Shown here: positions 41,533 through 49,484 of the stretch, one piece after another
Numbering within the stretch: position 1 is the first letter of the stretch
How the letters are laid out: each line of letters begins with the position of its first letter
From: Bacteroides intestinalis
GTDB lineage: Bacteria > Bacteroidota > Bacteroidia > Bacteroidales > Bacteroidaceae
Assembly (NCBI RefSeq): GCF_003464595.1
Contig: NZ_QRZF01000021.1
Location: 39,496 to 103,495 of the forward strand
Direction: 5' to 3'
DNA length: 64,000 bases
Translations under genes and position numbers: made by a program
Notes under the pieces: model-generated
Database searches by the model: none
What the model was told of the DNA's origin: nothing
Seen by the model: the letters and a program-made list of their open reading frames with translations, nothing else

Positions 41533-42249
41533 TTTTCTTTTTCCTTTCATTAGAAATTCTTCAAAGAATGTATCGCGGTAGCTGTTACCTATGGCAATCT
41601 CATAATTACCTATATAAATGTCATTGTTATCAAATGAATCGATGTGACGGGTATTGACGATATAGGACTTGTTTACCCGGAGGAACAGCTCCTGGGGCAG
41701 GAGCTCGGAGATACCTTTCATATTCATACGAGTAATGATGCGCTGCTCCGGGAGTTGAAGAATTACATAGTCTTTCAATCCTTCGATGAAGAGAATATCA
41801 GTGTAGTTTACTTTGAAGTATTTCCGTTCGGATTTCACGAAGAAATATTCGGAAGAAACATTGGTTTCAATGGCCTCTTTCTCCTCTTTCATCAATAATG
41901 AATGGTAGGAGAGGGCTTTCTGTACTGCCTTTTGGAAGCGTTCCGGTTCTATGGGCTTCACCAGATAATCGATAGCATCGACTTCATAGCTGTCCAGTGC
42001 ATATTCCGTATAGGCGGTCGTAAAGATGATAAGTGTCCGTTTGGAGACGGTATGCGCGAACTCTATGCCGGTGATACCGGGCATCTGAATATCCAGAAAG
42101 ATAAGGTCGACAGAATGTTCTTCCATAAACCGTGCGGCGGATACTGCATTATTGAACATACCCAGTAAGCAAAGCTCTTTATTTTCTTGCACCAGCATTT
42201 CCATGGCCTCGCGTGCCAGGGGTTCATCATCTATTATAATACAATTCAT
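41527..42249 (-). CDS. LytTR-family response regulator
   Basis: 240 residues. Receiver (1-120) with IIDDEP, phospho-acceptor Asp in LIFLDIQMPG and Lys in DYLVKPIE. LytTR DNA-binding domain (about 130-235) with SEYFFVKSERKYFKV, FIEGLKDYV, and LRVNKSYIVNTRHI. It is the last gene of a minus-strand operon: TonB receptor, pseudokinase, kinase, regulator; its start overlaps the kinase stop by 4 nt. Probably controls the receptor operon or related surface genes. Confidence 0.9.
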   Translation of the reverse strand: MNCIIIDDEPLAREAMEMLVQENKELCLLGMFNNAVSAARFMEEHSVDLIFLDIQMPGITGIEFAHTVSKRTLIIFTTAYTEYALDSYEVDAIDYLVKPIEPERFQKAVQKALSYHSLLMKEEKEAIETNVSSEYFFVKSERKYFKVNYTDILFIEGLKDYVILQLPEQRIITRMNMKGISELLPQELFLRVNKSYIVNTRHIDSFDNNDIYIGNYEIAIGNSYRDTFFEEFLMKGKRKE

Positions 42250-43298
42250 AAATCCAGTTTTAAAATTACTACATACTTGTTTTCTGTCTCGGCTACTTCC
42301 AGTAAATAGCGACCGAGGTATAGGAGCTCAAGCCGGCGTCGGATATTGGTTAACCCGATCCCACCCACATGGCTTTTGCCTGTTGCTACGGCAGGCTTGG
42401 AGTTCTCACACCGGAATTCCAATTGGTCATCCTCGACCTTAAAGAAAAGGTGGACGTATGACGGATGTTCGCTGTCGAAATTATGTTTCACCGCATTCTC
42501 TACAAATGGAATGAATAACAAAGCCGGTAATTGTATGGCATCGATATTACCTTCCTCTGTGATATTGTAATCAAAGTGATCGCGCCGTACCTTTTCCAGA
42601 TTCAGATAGTCGTTCAGGAAACGGATATCGGAGCGGAGAGGTACATGTTCGCGGAAGTTATCATTCATCTGGTAACGCAATAAATCTTCCAGTTTGAATA
42701 ATACTTTGGATGCTTCCGCGGGATTTTTCCGAATGAGTACATTGGCATTATTCAGCATATTGAACAGAAAGTGTGGATTTATCTGATTTTTGAGAAATCT
42801 CAATTCAGAATGCAAGGTAGCAGATTGAATTTCATCTACCCGCTGATTATAGAGCATCCAGTGACGAAGCAGGAGTATGGCGGACATCCCGGCTACGGTA
42901 AATCCCATGGCCAATACTCCCGATATGGCATTTACTACGATAGGCAACAGACTGTTATCGGATGTGGGTACCGAAATGTCGATGGTGAAAATTTGGAATA
43001 TAGCTACAGCTATAATGACTATCAGACTTACTCCGGACACACCGAGCGCATATATCAACAGGCGGTTTTTCAACAGGAAGCGCGGGAATAGCCAGTAAAG
43101 ATTGATATAGAAAACTGCATCAATGGAAATAAAATAGATGGCCCATCCCAATAACCTTTGGGGGAAACTGAGGGGACGCATGGGGACATTCCAGAGTATG
43201 TTCACTGTAATCATAAACACTACGAATTGCAGAAACAAGTGTCTTGCTGCCCGGTAACGTGGAGCAAGCAGGAAACTGGTAAAACGGTTATTAATCAT
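42246..43298 (-). CDS. LytS-type sensor histidine kinase
   Basis: 350 residues. Four membrane segments within the first 150 residues, a linker helix and the His_kinase domain with LRFLKNQINPHFLFNMLNNA (phospho-acceptor His in NPHFLFN), the N-box FVENAVKHNF and the glycine box HVGGIGLTNIRRRL. It overlaps both neighbours by 4 nt (ATGA), with the regulator downstream and a degenerate paralogue upstream. Sequence and topology similarity to the upstream gene suggests tandem duplication and perhaps a heterodimeric sensor. Confidence 0.9.
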   Translation of the reverse strand: MINNRFTSFLLAPRYRAARHLFLQFVVFMITVNILWNVPMRPLSFPQRLLGWAIYFISIDAVFYINLYWLFPRFLLKNRLLIYALGVSGVSLIVIIAVAIFQIFTIDISVPTSDNSLLPIVVNAISGVLAMGFTVAGMSAILLLRHWMLYNQRVDEIQSATLHSELRFLKNQINPHFLFNMLNNANVLIRKNPAEASKVLFKLEDLLRYQMNDNFREHVPLRSDIRFLNDYLNLEKVRRDHFDYNITEEGNIDAIQLPALLFIPFVENAVKHNFDSEHPSYVHLFFKVEDDQLEFRCENSKPAVATGKSHVGGIGLTNIRRRLELLYLGRYLLEVAETENKYVVILKLDL

Positions 43299-44383
43299 TT
43301 CCCACCTCCTTTCAATTCAAGCTGAATGCTCTGGCCGGTTAATTCCAACCGGTAATTCTCTCCATATTGTAAGTCGAGGCGTTGCCGGATTTTATTCAAT
43401 TCCTGCTCCGGTTCCAGACAAGGTATGGATACCTGACAGTTGAACAGAATGGTCTCATCTTCCGCTTGCAAATGAATTTCAATGGATGCGGATTGTTCTT
43501 CCTGTATTTCTATTTGCTTTACTGTGTACTGGATAAAAGGTATAAAGAGCAATGGGAATACAAATGTACGCCCTGTCTCTCCCGAAGCACTCATGTGGAA
43601 ATCAAATTTATCCGAAACAAGTTGTTCCAGTTCCAGATAATTGGAAAGGAATTTAATTTCCGTATTTAGCAGCACTTTTTCCCGGTTACAGTCATACAAC
43701 TGATAACGGAGTATCTGGCTCAGTTTCATTAACATTTCCGACGCTTTTCCCGGGTTCACCAATGCCTGTTCTCCTGAATAGTGGAGTACCCGGAATAACA
43801 TGGAGGGACTAATTTGTTCTTTCAGATGTTCTATTTCGGACTGTAACCTGATTTTTTCCAGTTGCATCACCCGTTGGTTTTCCAGTATCCAGAGCCGCAA
43901 CAGGACAGTCATACCGCCGCCCATGATGCTGAGAAGGGTCAATGGGAAAGAGGAAAGATAATCCATCACAAATGCCACCTTAGAATATCCCACGTAAATA
44001 TTAGGTACAGAGAAGATATCGGATACAATATACTCCTGTGTAGCTTGAAAGATAAAAACTATGATTAAAGCACCTGACAGGGAAAGAATATACGTCAGAT
44101 ATCTTTGTTTGAGTAAGTAACGGGGCACCAGATAGAGCAAATTGAAATAAAAAATGCCACCGTAGAGCAGAAACATGTTGAAGATGAGAAGATAGGTCCA
44201 CTTTCCCAACATCTCTATATAACCCTGACAGCTGAATAATACCAGATTACAGGCTATGACAAACAGTGCCACGACGACAGTGGTATGTCTGGCCACCCGA
44301 AAGCGTGAGCTGACGAGAAAGCGGTATAGAAAAGAATTATCATTGCCTATAATAGGTATTACTTTCATGGGAGTATCTTTCAT
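43295..44383 (-). CDS. Degenerate LytS-type kinase (probable pseudokinase)
   Basis: 362 residues with the same four-segment membrane part as the downstream kinase. The histidine motif reads LKEQISPSMLFRVLH: serine (S194) replaces the phospho-acceptor histidine of NPHFLFN. The N-box is IQYTVKQIE instead of ENAVKHN, and the C-terminal glycine box (GGIGL) is missing. The fold pattern between them is preserved without stops, so the gene is selected as protein but should not autophosphorylate. It overlaps the active kinase gene by 4 nt. Likely a regulatory or ligand-sensing partner; M6 is an alternative start. Confidence 0.85.
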   Translation of the reverse strand: MKDTPMKVIPIIGNDNSFLYRFLVSSRFRVARHTTVVVALFVIACNLVLFSCQGYIEMLGKWTYLLIFNMFLLYGGIFYFNLLYLVPRYLLKQRYLTYILSLSGALIIVFIFQATQEYIVSDIFSVPNIYVGYSKVAFVMDYLSSFPLTLLSIMGGGMTVLLRLWILENQRVMQLEKIRLQSEIEHLKEQISPSMLFRVLHYSGEQALVNPGKASEMLMKLSQILRYQLYDCNREKVLLNTEIKFLSNYLELEQLVSDKFDFHMSASGETGRTFVFPLLFIPFIQYTVKQIEIQEEQSASIEIHLQAEDETILFNCQVSIPCLEPEQELNKIRQRLDLQYGENYRLELTGQSIQLELKGGGK

Positions 44384-44435
44384 TTGAAGTGACGAAGATA
44401 GAATAAATTCATATAAAACACTGGATTATCCTGAA

Positions 44436-46829
44436 TTAAAACTCTATTTTGTAACTGATATTGGTCAGACCAGTTTTCTGTTCATTTGCCTCTATCTTTC
44501 CTGTTTTTATGTTATAGAGGTGCTGAATGAACTCTTTGCTGCCTGTAAAGTTGAGGCCTTTCACGGAGAATTCATGAGATACACGTCGTTTATTGATGCG
44601 GTAGCTTACCGTATAATTACCAATCAGCATCGGAGAGCGTTGAATGGAATATGCCCGCGTTTCATCATACTGCACTTCTTTGTCGGGGTGGGCCATTGTT
44701 GCTTCCACATCTATCGGAGCATAGCGTTCCCCACCTTGCAAGGTAAGCTTCAGGTTGACACTGAGAATGTTTTGTTTGTTGCGTCCCAGCATCCATTCTT
44801 TGCCGATCAGTCCGTTCAATACATATTTCCGGTTGAAACGTGTGTTATACCAGACACCGTCGCCACCGCAATAACGGGAGTCGAACAGAGAGGCGGTTAT
44901 CATATAATAAAGTCCTTTGTTCAGTGCCCGTTCCCAAGTGAAGTCTACACCGAAGTTGCGTCCTCGTCCTTTGTTCACTAAAGCGTTTTCCACGAAGAAT
45001 TCATCTCGGTTAAGTACGGAAAAGGAACTGTCGCGCATGACGGGTACATCGTATAGAAACTGAATGTAAGGTTCCACTTTCAAGCTTGTATTTTCTGAAA
45101 CCTTATAGGCGAATGAAAGCATCAGATGGTGTGCTTTGGTGAAATCTAGGTTTTTGTTTACTGACTGGTCACCGGTGCTTTGTGTCTTTACGAAGTAAAC
45201 ATCAATCTTTTCCATACGGCTGTACATGCCATAAGCCAAAGCAAAGGAAGTTCGGGCATTGGTTTGCCATTTCAGGCTGGCACGCGGTTCAAGGGTCCAG
45301 TGGTTATTTAGTGTAAGCAGTTGGCCGTGCAATCCGAAGTTCAGGCTTAGTTTGTCGTTTATTCCCCATGCAGAGCTGTTGTAGGCTGAAATCAGGCTGG
45401 TGTTTCCATCTCCTTTTGAAATTGTTTCCAACGGTTGATCGATGAATGGAGCAAGCTCGAAATTCATATTGTAGAACATCTGTGTGAAGGTGAATCCGGT
45501 TTTGTTGGTAAAACGGTTGCTTACTTTCCGGTTCAGTGACGAAGTCAGTATCAGGTTCGTGCTTCTGCTGTTCTGATCGATGTAAGGTGAAGGATTAAAT
45601 TCTCTGTCGTAAGTGGTTTGAATGGCCTCCTGGTCGGAATAGGTTCCGGCAAGTGTGGTTTTCAGTAAGGTGTTTTCATTAAAGAAGTAGCGATGGGTAA
45701 CACCACCGGCTGCCATGTACTGGGTGGAACGTCCCTGTCCGGCATCTTCCAGGTAATCCCATTTATCAGGATTCTTTTCGAGTGAACTTTTGTATTTGTC
45801 AAGCAATGCAGTACCCCATACGGCAAAGGTACCTGCATGGCGGGTGGGGAAGTTTAGTTTGAAGTTCAGGTCCTGATAGTCCATCTTTCCACCTAAGTCA
45901 ACGTTCAGTAATCCCGTAGTGGAGTAGCGGTAATTGAAGATATATGAAGCCTTATGCTTCTTGCTTAACGGGCCTTCGGAAGCGAAATCTATTCCCATGA
46001 TGCCTACCTGGAATGTATTCTCATTTCGCTGGTTGTTCCCGTTGCGTAGTTTCATGTCGAAGACGCCGGAAACGGCATTACCGTATTCTGCCGGAAAAGC
46101 ACCTGTGAAGAAGTCAGAGTTTCCTAAAACCTGTGCACTGAGTGAGGACAGAATTCCACCTCCTAAAGTGGCGATATCTGCGAAATGGTTTGGGTTTGGA
46201 ATTTCCACATCTTCCAGTCGCCACTGCAATAAATGCGGAGCATTACCGTGGATGGATATACCATTATTGGAAACGCTTGGCGTAACTCCGGCAAATGAAG
46301 CAACCAGTCGGGCCGGGTCGTCAAATCCGCCTGCGTAGCGGCTTGCTTCCTCCACGCTGAGCATACGTGCTCCTGCGACAGCCATTTTATTCATTGCTTC
46401 GTTCCGGTTGTGTGCATGCACCACTACTTCGCTCAGTTCGTTTACGCTTTCCAGCAAAGCTATTTCCAGATAAACTTCCTTGGCAGAAGTTACCAGAATC
46501 TCCCGTACGGTTGCCGGTTCGTATCCCATAAAAGAGGCTTGTACAGAGTGGCGGCCTACCGGAACCTTGGGAAGTGCAAAACGTCCGAGACTATCGCACA
46601 TCATCCCTAAACCCGGAATGTCCGTCAACTGTATCGTTGCGTAGGGTATAGGATGCCCCGACGCCCGGTCATTAACCACTCCTCGTAGTGTTTGTACGGG
46701 ACGTCCACCACTTTGTGGGATATTCTCATCATTGACTGATGCTTGTCCGGGGATATTAGAAACTTCTTTTCCGAAAGAGCAAATTGAAATTAGTAATGCG
46801 GCTATTACTAATACTTTAGTTTTATCCAT
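44436..46829 (-). CDS. TonB-dependent receptor with carboxypeptidase-regulatory-like N-domain
   Basis: 797 residues. Signal peptide (VLVIAALLISICSFG), then a CarboxypepD_reg-like domain (about 45-135: LRGVVNDRASGHPIPYATI), a plug domain (about 160-260, with FDDPARLVASFAGVTPS and SAQVLGNSDFFTGAFPAEYG), and an outer-membrane beta-barrel to the C-terminus ending LTNISYKIEF, with aromatic last residue. Imports a ligand in a TonB-dependent way; no SusD partner is present, so not a classic glycan pair. First gene of the operon with the pseudokinase, kinase and regulator; a TATCTTTG box lies upstream (46855-46862, minus strand). Confidence 0.86.
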   Translation of the reverse strand: MDKTKVLVIAALLISICSFGKEVSNIPGQASVNDENIPQSGGRPVQTLRGVVNDRASGHPIPYATIQLTDIPGLGMMCDSLGRFALPKVPVGRHSVQASFMGYEPATVREILVTSAKEVYLEIALLESVNELSEVVVHAHNRNEAMNKMAVAGARMLSVEEASRYAGGFDDPARLVASFAGVTPSVSNNGISIHGNAPHLLQWRLEDVEIPNPNHFADIATLGGGILSSLSAQVLGNSDFFTGAFPAEYGNAVSGVFDMKLRNGNNQRNENTFQVGIMGIDFASEGPLSKKHKASYIFNYRYSTTGLLNVDLGGKMDYQDLNFKLNFPTRHAGTFAVWGTALLDKYKSSLEKNPDKWDYLEDAGQGRSTQYMAAGGVTHRYFFNENTLLKTTLAGTYSDQEAIQTTYDREFNPSPYIDQNSRSTNLILTSSLNRKVSNRFTNKTGFTFTQMFYNMNFELAPFIDQPLETISKGDGNTSLISAYNSSAWGINDKLSLNFGLHGQLLTLNNHWTLEPRASLKWQTNARTSFALAYGMYSRMEKIDVYFVKTQSTGDQSVNKNLDFTKAHHLMLSFAYKVSENTSLKVEPYIQFLYDVPVMRDSSFSVLNRDEFFVENALVNKGRGRNFGVDFTWERALNKGLYYMITASLFDSRYCGGDGVWYNTRFNRKYVLNGLIGKEWMLGRNKQNILSVNLKLTLQGGERYAPIDVEATMAHPDKEVQYDETRAYSIQRSPMLIGNYTVSYRINKRRVSHEFSVKGLNFTGSKEFIQHLYNIKTGKIEANEQKTGLTNISYKIEF

Positions 46830-46885
46830 CTTTATCGTTTTTGATTTAATGCGACAAAGATAGGTCTCTGCTATATGCTACTTTT

Positions 46886-47308
46886 TTATTTGAGACAAAC
46901 CGGATGGGTTTGTAGACGAAACTCGGAAATAGCAGCTAAAGCTTGCTCTGCTTTTTCTTCGGGTACAAAAATGTGATCATGATAGTATGCAGCAACCACA
47001 TTGGCACTAATATTCTTTTCTGCCAGTTTTGCTGAAAATGCAGCCGTTAGTCCCACAGCATCCAAACTTGAATGGACATTTAGGGAAATGAGTTTATAAA
47101 CGGATTCATAATCTATATTTTTATCAATAGCCTCTTGTTGGGTGATGATAAGTGTCAGCCCCTCTTTTTCATGAAAGAAGCCGATTGGGTTCAATTGATG
47201 CACGTCATCCCAATGGAATTCGGGAAAAGTACAAAAAACAAAACTGCGTTCATCCAGAATAGGATCTATACTGGATAATAATATGTCTAAATCTTTAATG
47301 CCTGCCAT
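46886..47308 (-). CDS. ACT-domain protein
   Basis: 140 residues in two halves. The first (about 1-65, SFVFCTFPEFHWDDV) and second (about 70-135, NVHSSLDAVGLTAAFSAKLAEKNI) look like ACT-type folds, the second with the GLTAAFSAKLAE ligand-loop pattern. Such stand-alone ACT proteins bind small ligands, often amino acids, but I cannot name the ligand. Cytoplasmic, small monocistronic gene between the TonB-receptor operon and the ABC-F gene. Confidence 0.7.
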   Translation of the reverse strand: MAGIKDLDILLSSIDPILDERSFVFCTFPEFHWDDVHQLNPIGFFHEKEGLTLIITQQEAIDKNIDYESVYKLISLNVHSSLDAVGLTAAFSAKLAEKNISANVVAAYYHDHIFVPEEKAEQALAAISEFRLQTHPVCLK

Positions 47309-47416
47309 AACGTATTGATTTATATTCGTTTTCTTCTTGTTGATGAAGTGATTCTTAATATGACTTCACTTGCAAAAATAGTACTTTTTTTATGATTTAA
47401 CGGAAGAAGCCGTAAG

Positions 47417-49021
47417 CTATTTACTTTCTAACTTAACCCATGATTTACAGTTTATTTCTTTCAGGAATTCCTTATCATGTGATATGGCAATCACCGTTCC
47501 TGTATAGTCCCGGATGGTTGCCGTAATAATCTCGATGCTTTCAATATCCAGATTATTGGTCGGTTCGTCCAGTATGAAAACATCCGGGGTATTATCTGCA
47601 ATCATCAGACAACAAAAGGAGAGACGCATCTTTTCTCCACCACTAAGCAATTTGCAAGGCTTGTTCCATGTAGCTACTGGAAAAAGGTAACGGTTCAATA
47701 TCGTTTTCAGTTCATGCTCCGGTAGATGACGACGGTTGAAATGGTCCGCCTGTTCCAGAATGCTATATTCATTATGGATAAGAGAGTATTCCTGATCCAG
47801 ATAAACAGTGCTGAAATCAATGCGGTCGAGTGTTCTGTTGACGGCAGCAAGTTCGCCGCAAATCAGCTTTAGCAATGTAGTTTTACCACTGCCGTTATTG
47901 CCTTCAATATAGAAGCGGTCGCCACTCCGTAACTGAAAGCTTAACGGTGTTGTCCACATGGGTTGGGGAGCATCCGGATATTGAAAGTTCATTTCTTTTG
48001 CAGTAGCCAATATCTTACCTTCATGCAGAGTGGAGGCATTGAAGTTTGTTTTTAGTTTCTCTGCAAGGGGAAGAGTACTTTTTATGTTTTGCATATCCTG
48101 CTGTAGCTTTTCTGCTTTCTCGGTATGTACACTTTTTAGTTTATTGGTACTTACTTCTGCTCTGTTTTTCATAGCACCCATCATAATGCGGGGAATGCCT
48201 TTCTTGATGGCGGCCTTTTCACCCCGTACATTCTGTTTTGCTTTTTGTTCCGCCAGTTCACGGGCTGTTTTCTTGGCAAGACGCAGGGCTTTTTGTTTTT
48301 CTTCCAATTGCTCTTGCAGGGCATTCAGTTGGATTCCTTTTTGTTCCTTAAAGAAATCGTAATTGCCGCCATAGAAAGTTAGTCCGTTAGAGGCTAATTC
48401 GCAAATGGCAGGTAACTGGTTTAATAGGGTACGGTCATGGCTGATAACAAGTACAATGGCCGGAGTACGCCGTACGAAATCATATAACCGTTGCCGTCCT
48501 GTTGCGTCCAGATGGTTTGTTGGCTCATCCAGCAGAATAGCGACAGGTGAGTGTAATTCCATGCCGGCAAGGAAGATACGTGTTTTTTCTCCCCCGCTTA
48601 ATCCGTCCATCAGACGGGAGAGGGGAATGCCGTCCATTCCCCAGGCCGACAAGGCAGCTTGGGCACGTTCTTCAATATTCCAGTCATCATTCAGTGTGGT
48701 GAAATGTTTTTCAGATACATCTCCGTTCAGAATGGCATGTAAGGCTTCCAATTTGCCATCTATCCTTAAAGCCTGTGCAATGGTCCGGTCATCATATTGT
48801 CCGAAATGTTGAGGCACATAATAGAGATGTTCCGGGTGGCTGACCGTTCCGGTTGTAGCAGATAAATCACCTGCAATAATCCGCATTAAAGTGGATTTTC
48901 CACAACCGTTGTTTCCGGTTAGTGCCATTTTATCTCCCGGGTTGATAACAAGGTTCAAATGTTGGAATAAGACTTCTTTGTCGGAATGGACATAGCTAAG
49001 ATCTCTGATAATAATACTCAT
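47417..49021 (-). CDS. ABC-F ATPase, possible ribosome-protection type
   Basis: 534 residues with two ABC domains and no membrane segments: Walker A motifs GNNGCGKST and GNNGSGKTT, signatures LSGGEKTR and LSGGEKMR, and Walker B lines ending LLDEPTNHLD and ILDEPTNNLD. A long basic linker (about 225-315, Lys/Ala/Glu-rich) joins them, as in ABC-F proteins that reach into the ribosomal peptidyl-transferase centre. Its transcript has a 200-nt leader with a five-residue leader peptide and a start-site hairpin, a layout known for antibiotic-inducible resistance genes. Resistance role and drug class are inference; a housekeeping translation factor is possible. Confidence 0.88.
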   Translation of the reverse strand: MSIIIRDLSYVHSDKEVLFQHLNLVINPGDKMALTGNNGCGKSTLMRIIAGDLSATTGTVSHPEHLYYVPQHFGQYDDRTIAQALRIDGKLEALHAILNGDVSEKHFTTLNDDWNIEERAQAALSAWGMDGIPLSRLMDGLSGGEKTRIFLAGMELHSPVAILLDEPTNHLDATGRQRLYDFVRRTPAIVLVISHDRTLLNQLPAICELASNGLTFYGGNYDFFKEQKGIQLNALQEQLEEKQKALRLAKKTARELAEQKAKQNVRGEKAAIKKGIPRIMMGAMKNRAEVSTNKLKSVHTEKAEKLQQDMQNIKSTLPLAEKLKTNFNASTLHEGKILATAKEMNFQYPDAPQPMWTTPLSFQLRSGDRFYIEGNNGSGKTTLLKLICGELAAVNRTLDRIDFSTVYLDQEYSLIHNEYSILEQADHFNRRHLPEHELKTILNRYLFPVATWNKPCKLLSGGEKMRLSFCCLMIADNTPDVFILDEPTNNLDIESIEIITATIRDYTGTVIAISHDKEFLKEINCKSWVKLESK

Positions 49022-49025
49022 GGTA

Positions 49026-49119
49026 AATACTGTGTTTAAAGAGGTGAATACACTGTATCAAAAAGTGCTTTGGATACAATAAAATCTCGATTGTGGAGGG
49101 GATAGACAAACACAGTATT
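49026..49119 (-). promoter_or_regulatory. Start-site hairpin in ABC-F leader
   Basis: AATACTGTGTTT (49026-49037) and AAACACAGTATT (49108-49119) are perfect 12-bp inverted arms with a 70-nt loop that has its own pairing (GTATCCAAAG with CTTTTTGATAC). One arm lies 4 nt upstream of the ABC-F start codon, so the stem would hide the ribosome entry region. Confidence 0.75.
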
Positions 49120-49200
49120 GGCTAAACATTCACGTTTGTGATGCTCAGCGTTCTGAATTATAAAGCATGTAAAAAGTGATGTTTACCGAAATGTTTGTCT

Positions 49201-49218
49201 TTACTTGGAAATTCTCAT
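49201..49218 (-). CDS. Candidate leader peptide MRISK
   Basis: A six-codon frame, ATG AGA ATT TCC AAG TAA, about 25 nt after the promoter -7 box and about 180 nt before the ABC-F gene. Short leader peptides are used by drug-inducible ribosome-protection genes: a stalled ribosome on the leader opens the downstream hairpin. Between the leader and that hairpin, AAACATT and AATGTTT can form another stem. Such a short frame can occur by chance. Confidence 0.4.
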   Translation of the reverse strand: MRISK

Positions 49219-49243
49219 CGTAGTAATTATTAGTTAGTGGGTG

Positions 49244-49275
49244 CAAAGATAGGTATTTCTTTTGGATATTGCAAT
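49244..49275 (-). promoter_or_regulatory. Promoter of the ABC-F gene
   Basis: On the minus strand TATCTTTG (49244-49251) with ATTG (49272-49275) 20 nt upstream fits the Bacteroides consensus. It predicts a leader RNA of about 215 nt before the ABC-F start codon at 49021. Confidence 0.6.
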
Positions 49276-49484
49276 ATTACTATCAAAAGGGGGATATTCT
49301 GAGTGTTTCGATAAGCCTTCAATTATTAGCCTTTTAGGTAGAATACCGTTTTTAAGAAGATTTTCTTAAATTGTAGAATAAAACCATATATTTGCCAAAT
49401 AAAACCATATATTTGCAAAATATAGGGTGTATCTCATCAGAGAACAATTAATCATTATATTTAATTTATCTCAATAAATCTCGT
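49276..49484. promoter_or_regulatory. AT-rich upstream region of hybrid kinase with duplicated -7 box
   Basis: A 19-nt word (AATAAAACCATATATTTGC) occurs at 49377-49395 and again at 49398-49416, period 21 bp. Each copy contains TATATTTG (49387-49394 and 49408-49415), a match to TAnnTTTG. These are the best promoter candidates for the kinase at 49485. Nothing else was seen in this stretch. Confidence 0.5.

Noticed and set aside
42246..44383. The two LytS-like genes as one gene split by a frameshift
   Set aside because: Each has its own membrane part and full kinase-like region; they are tandem paralogues with ATGA overlap, not halves of one protein.
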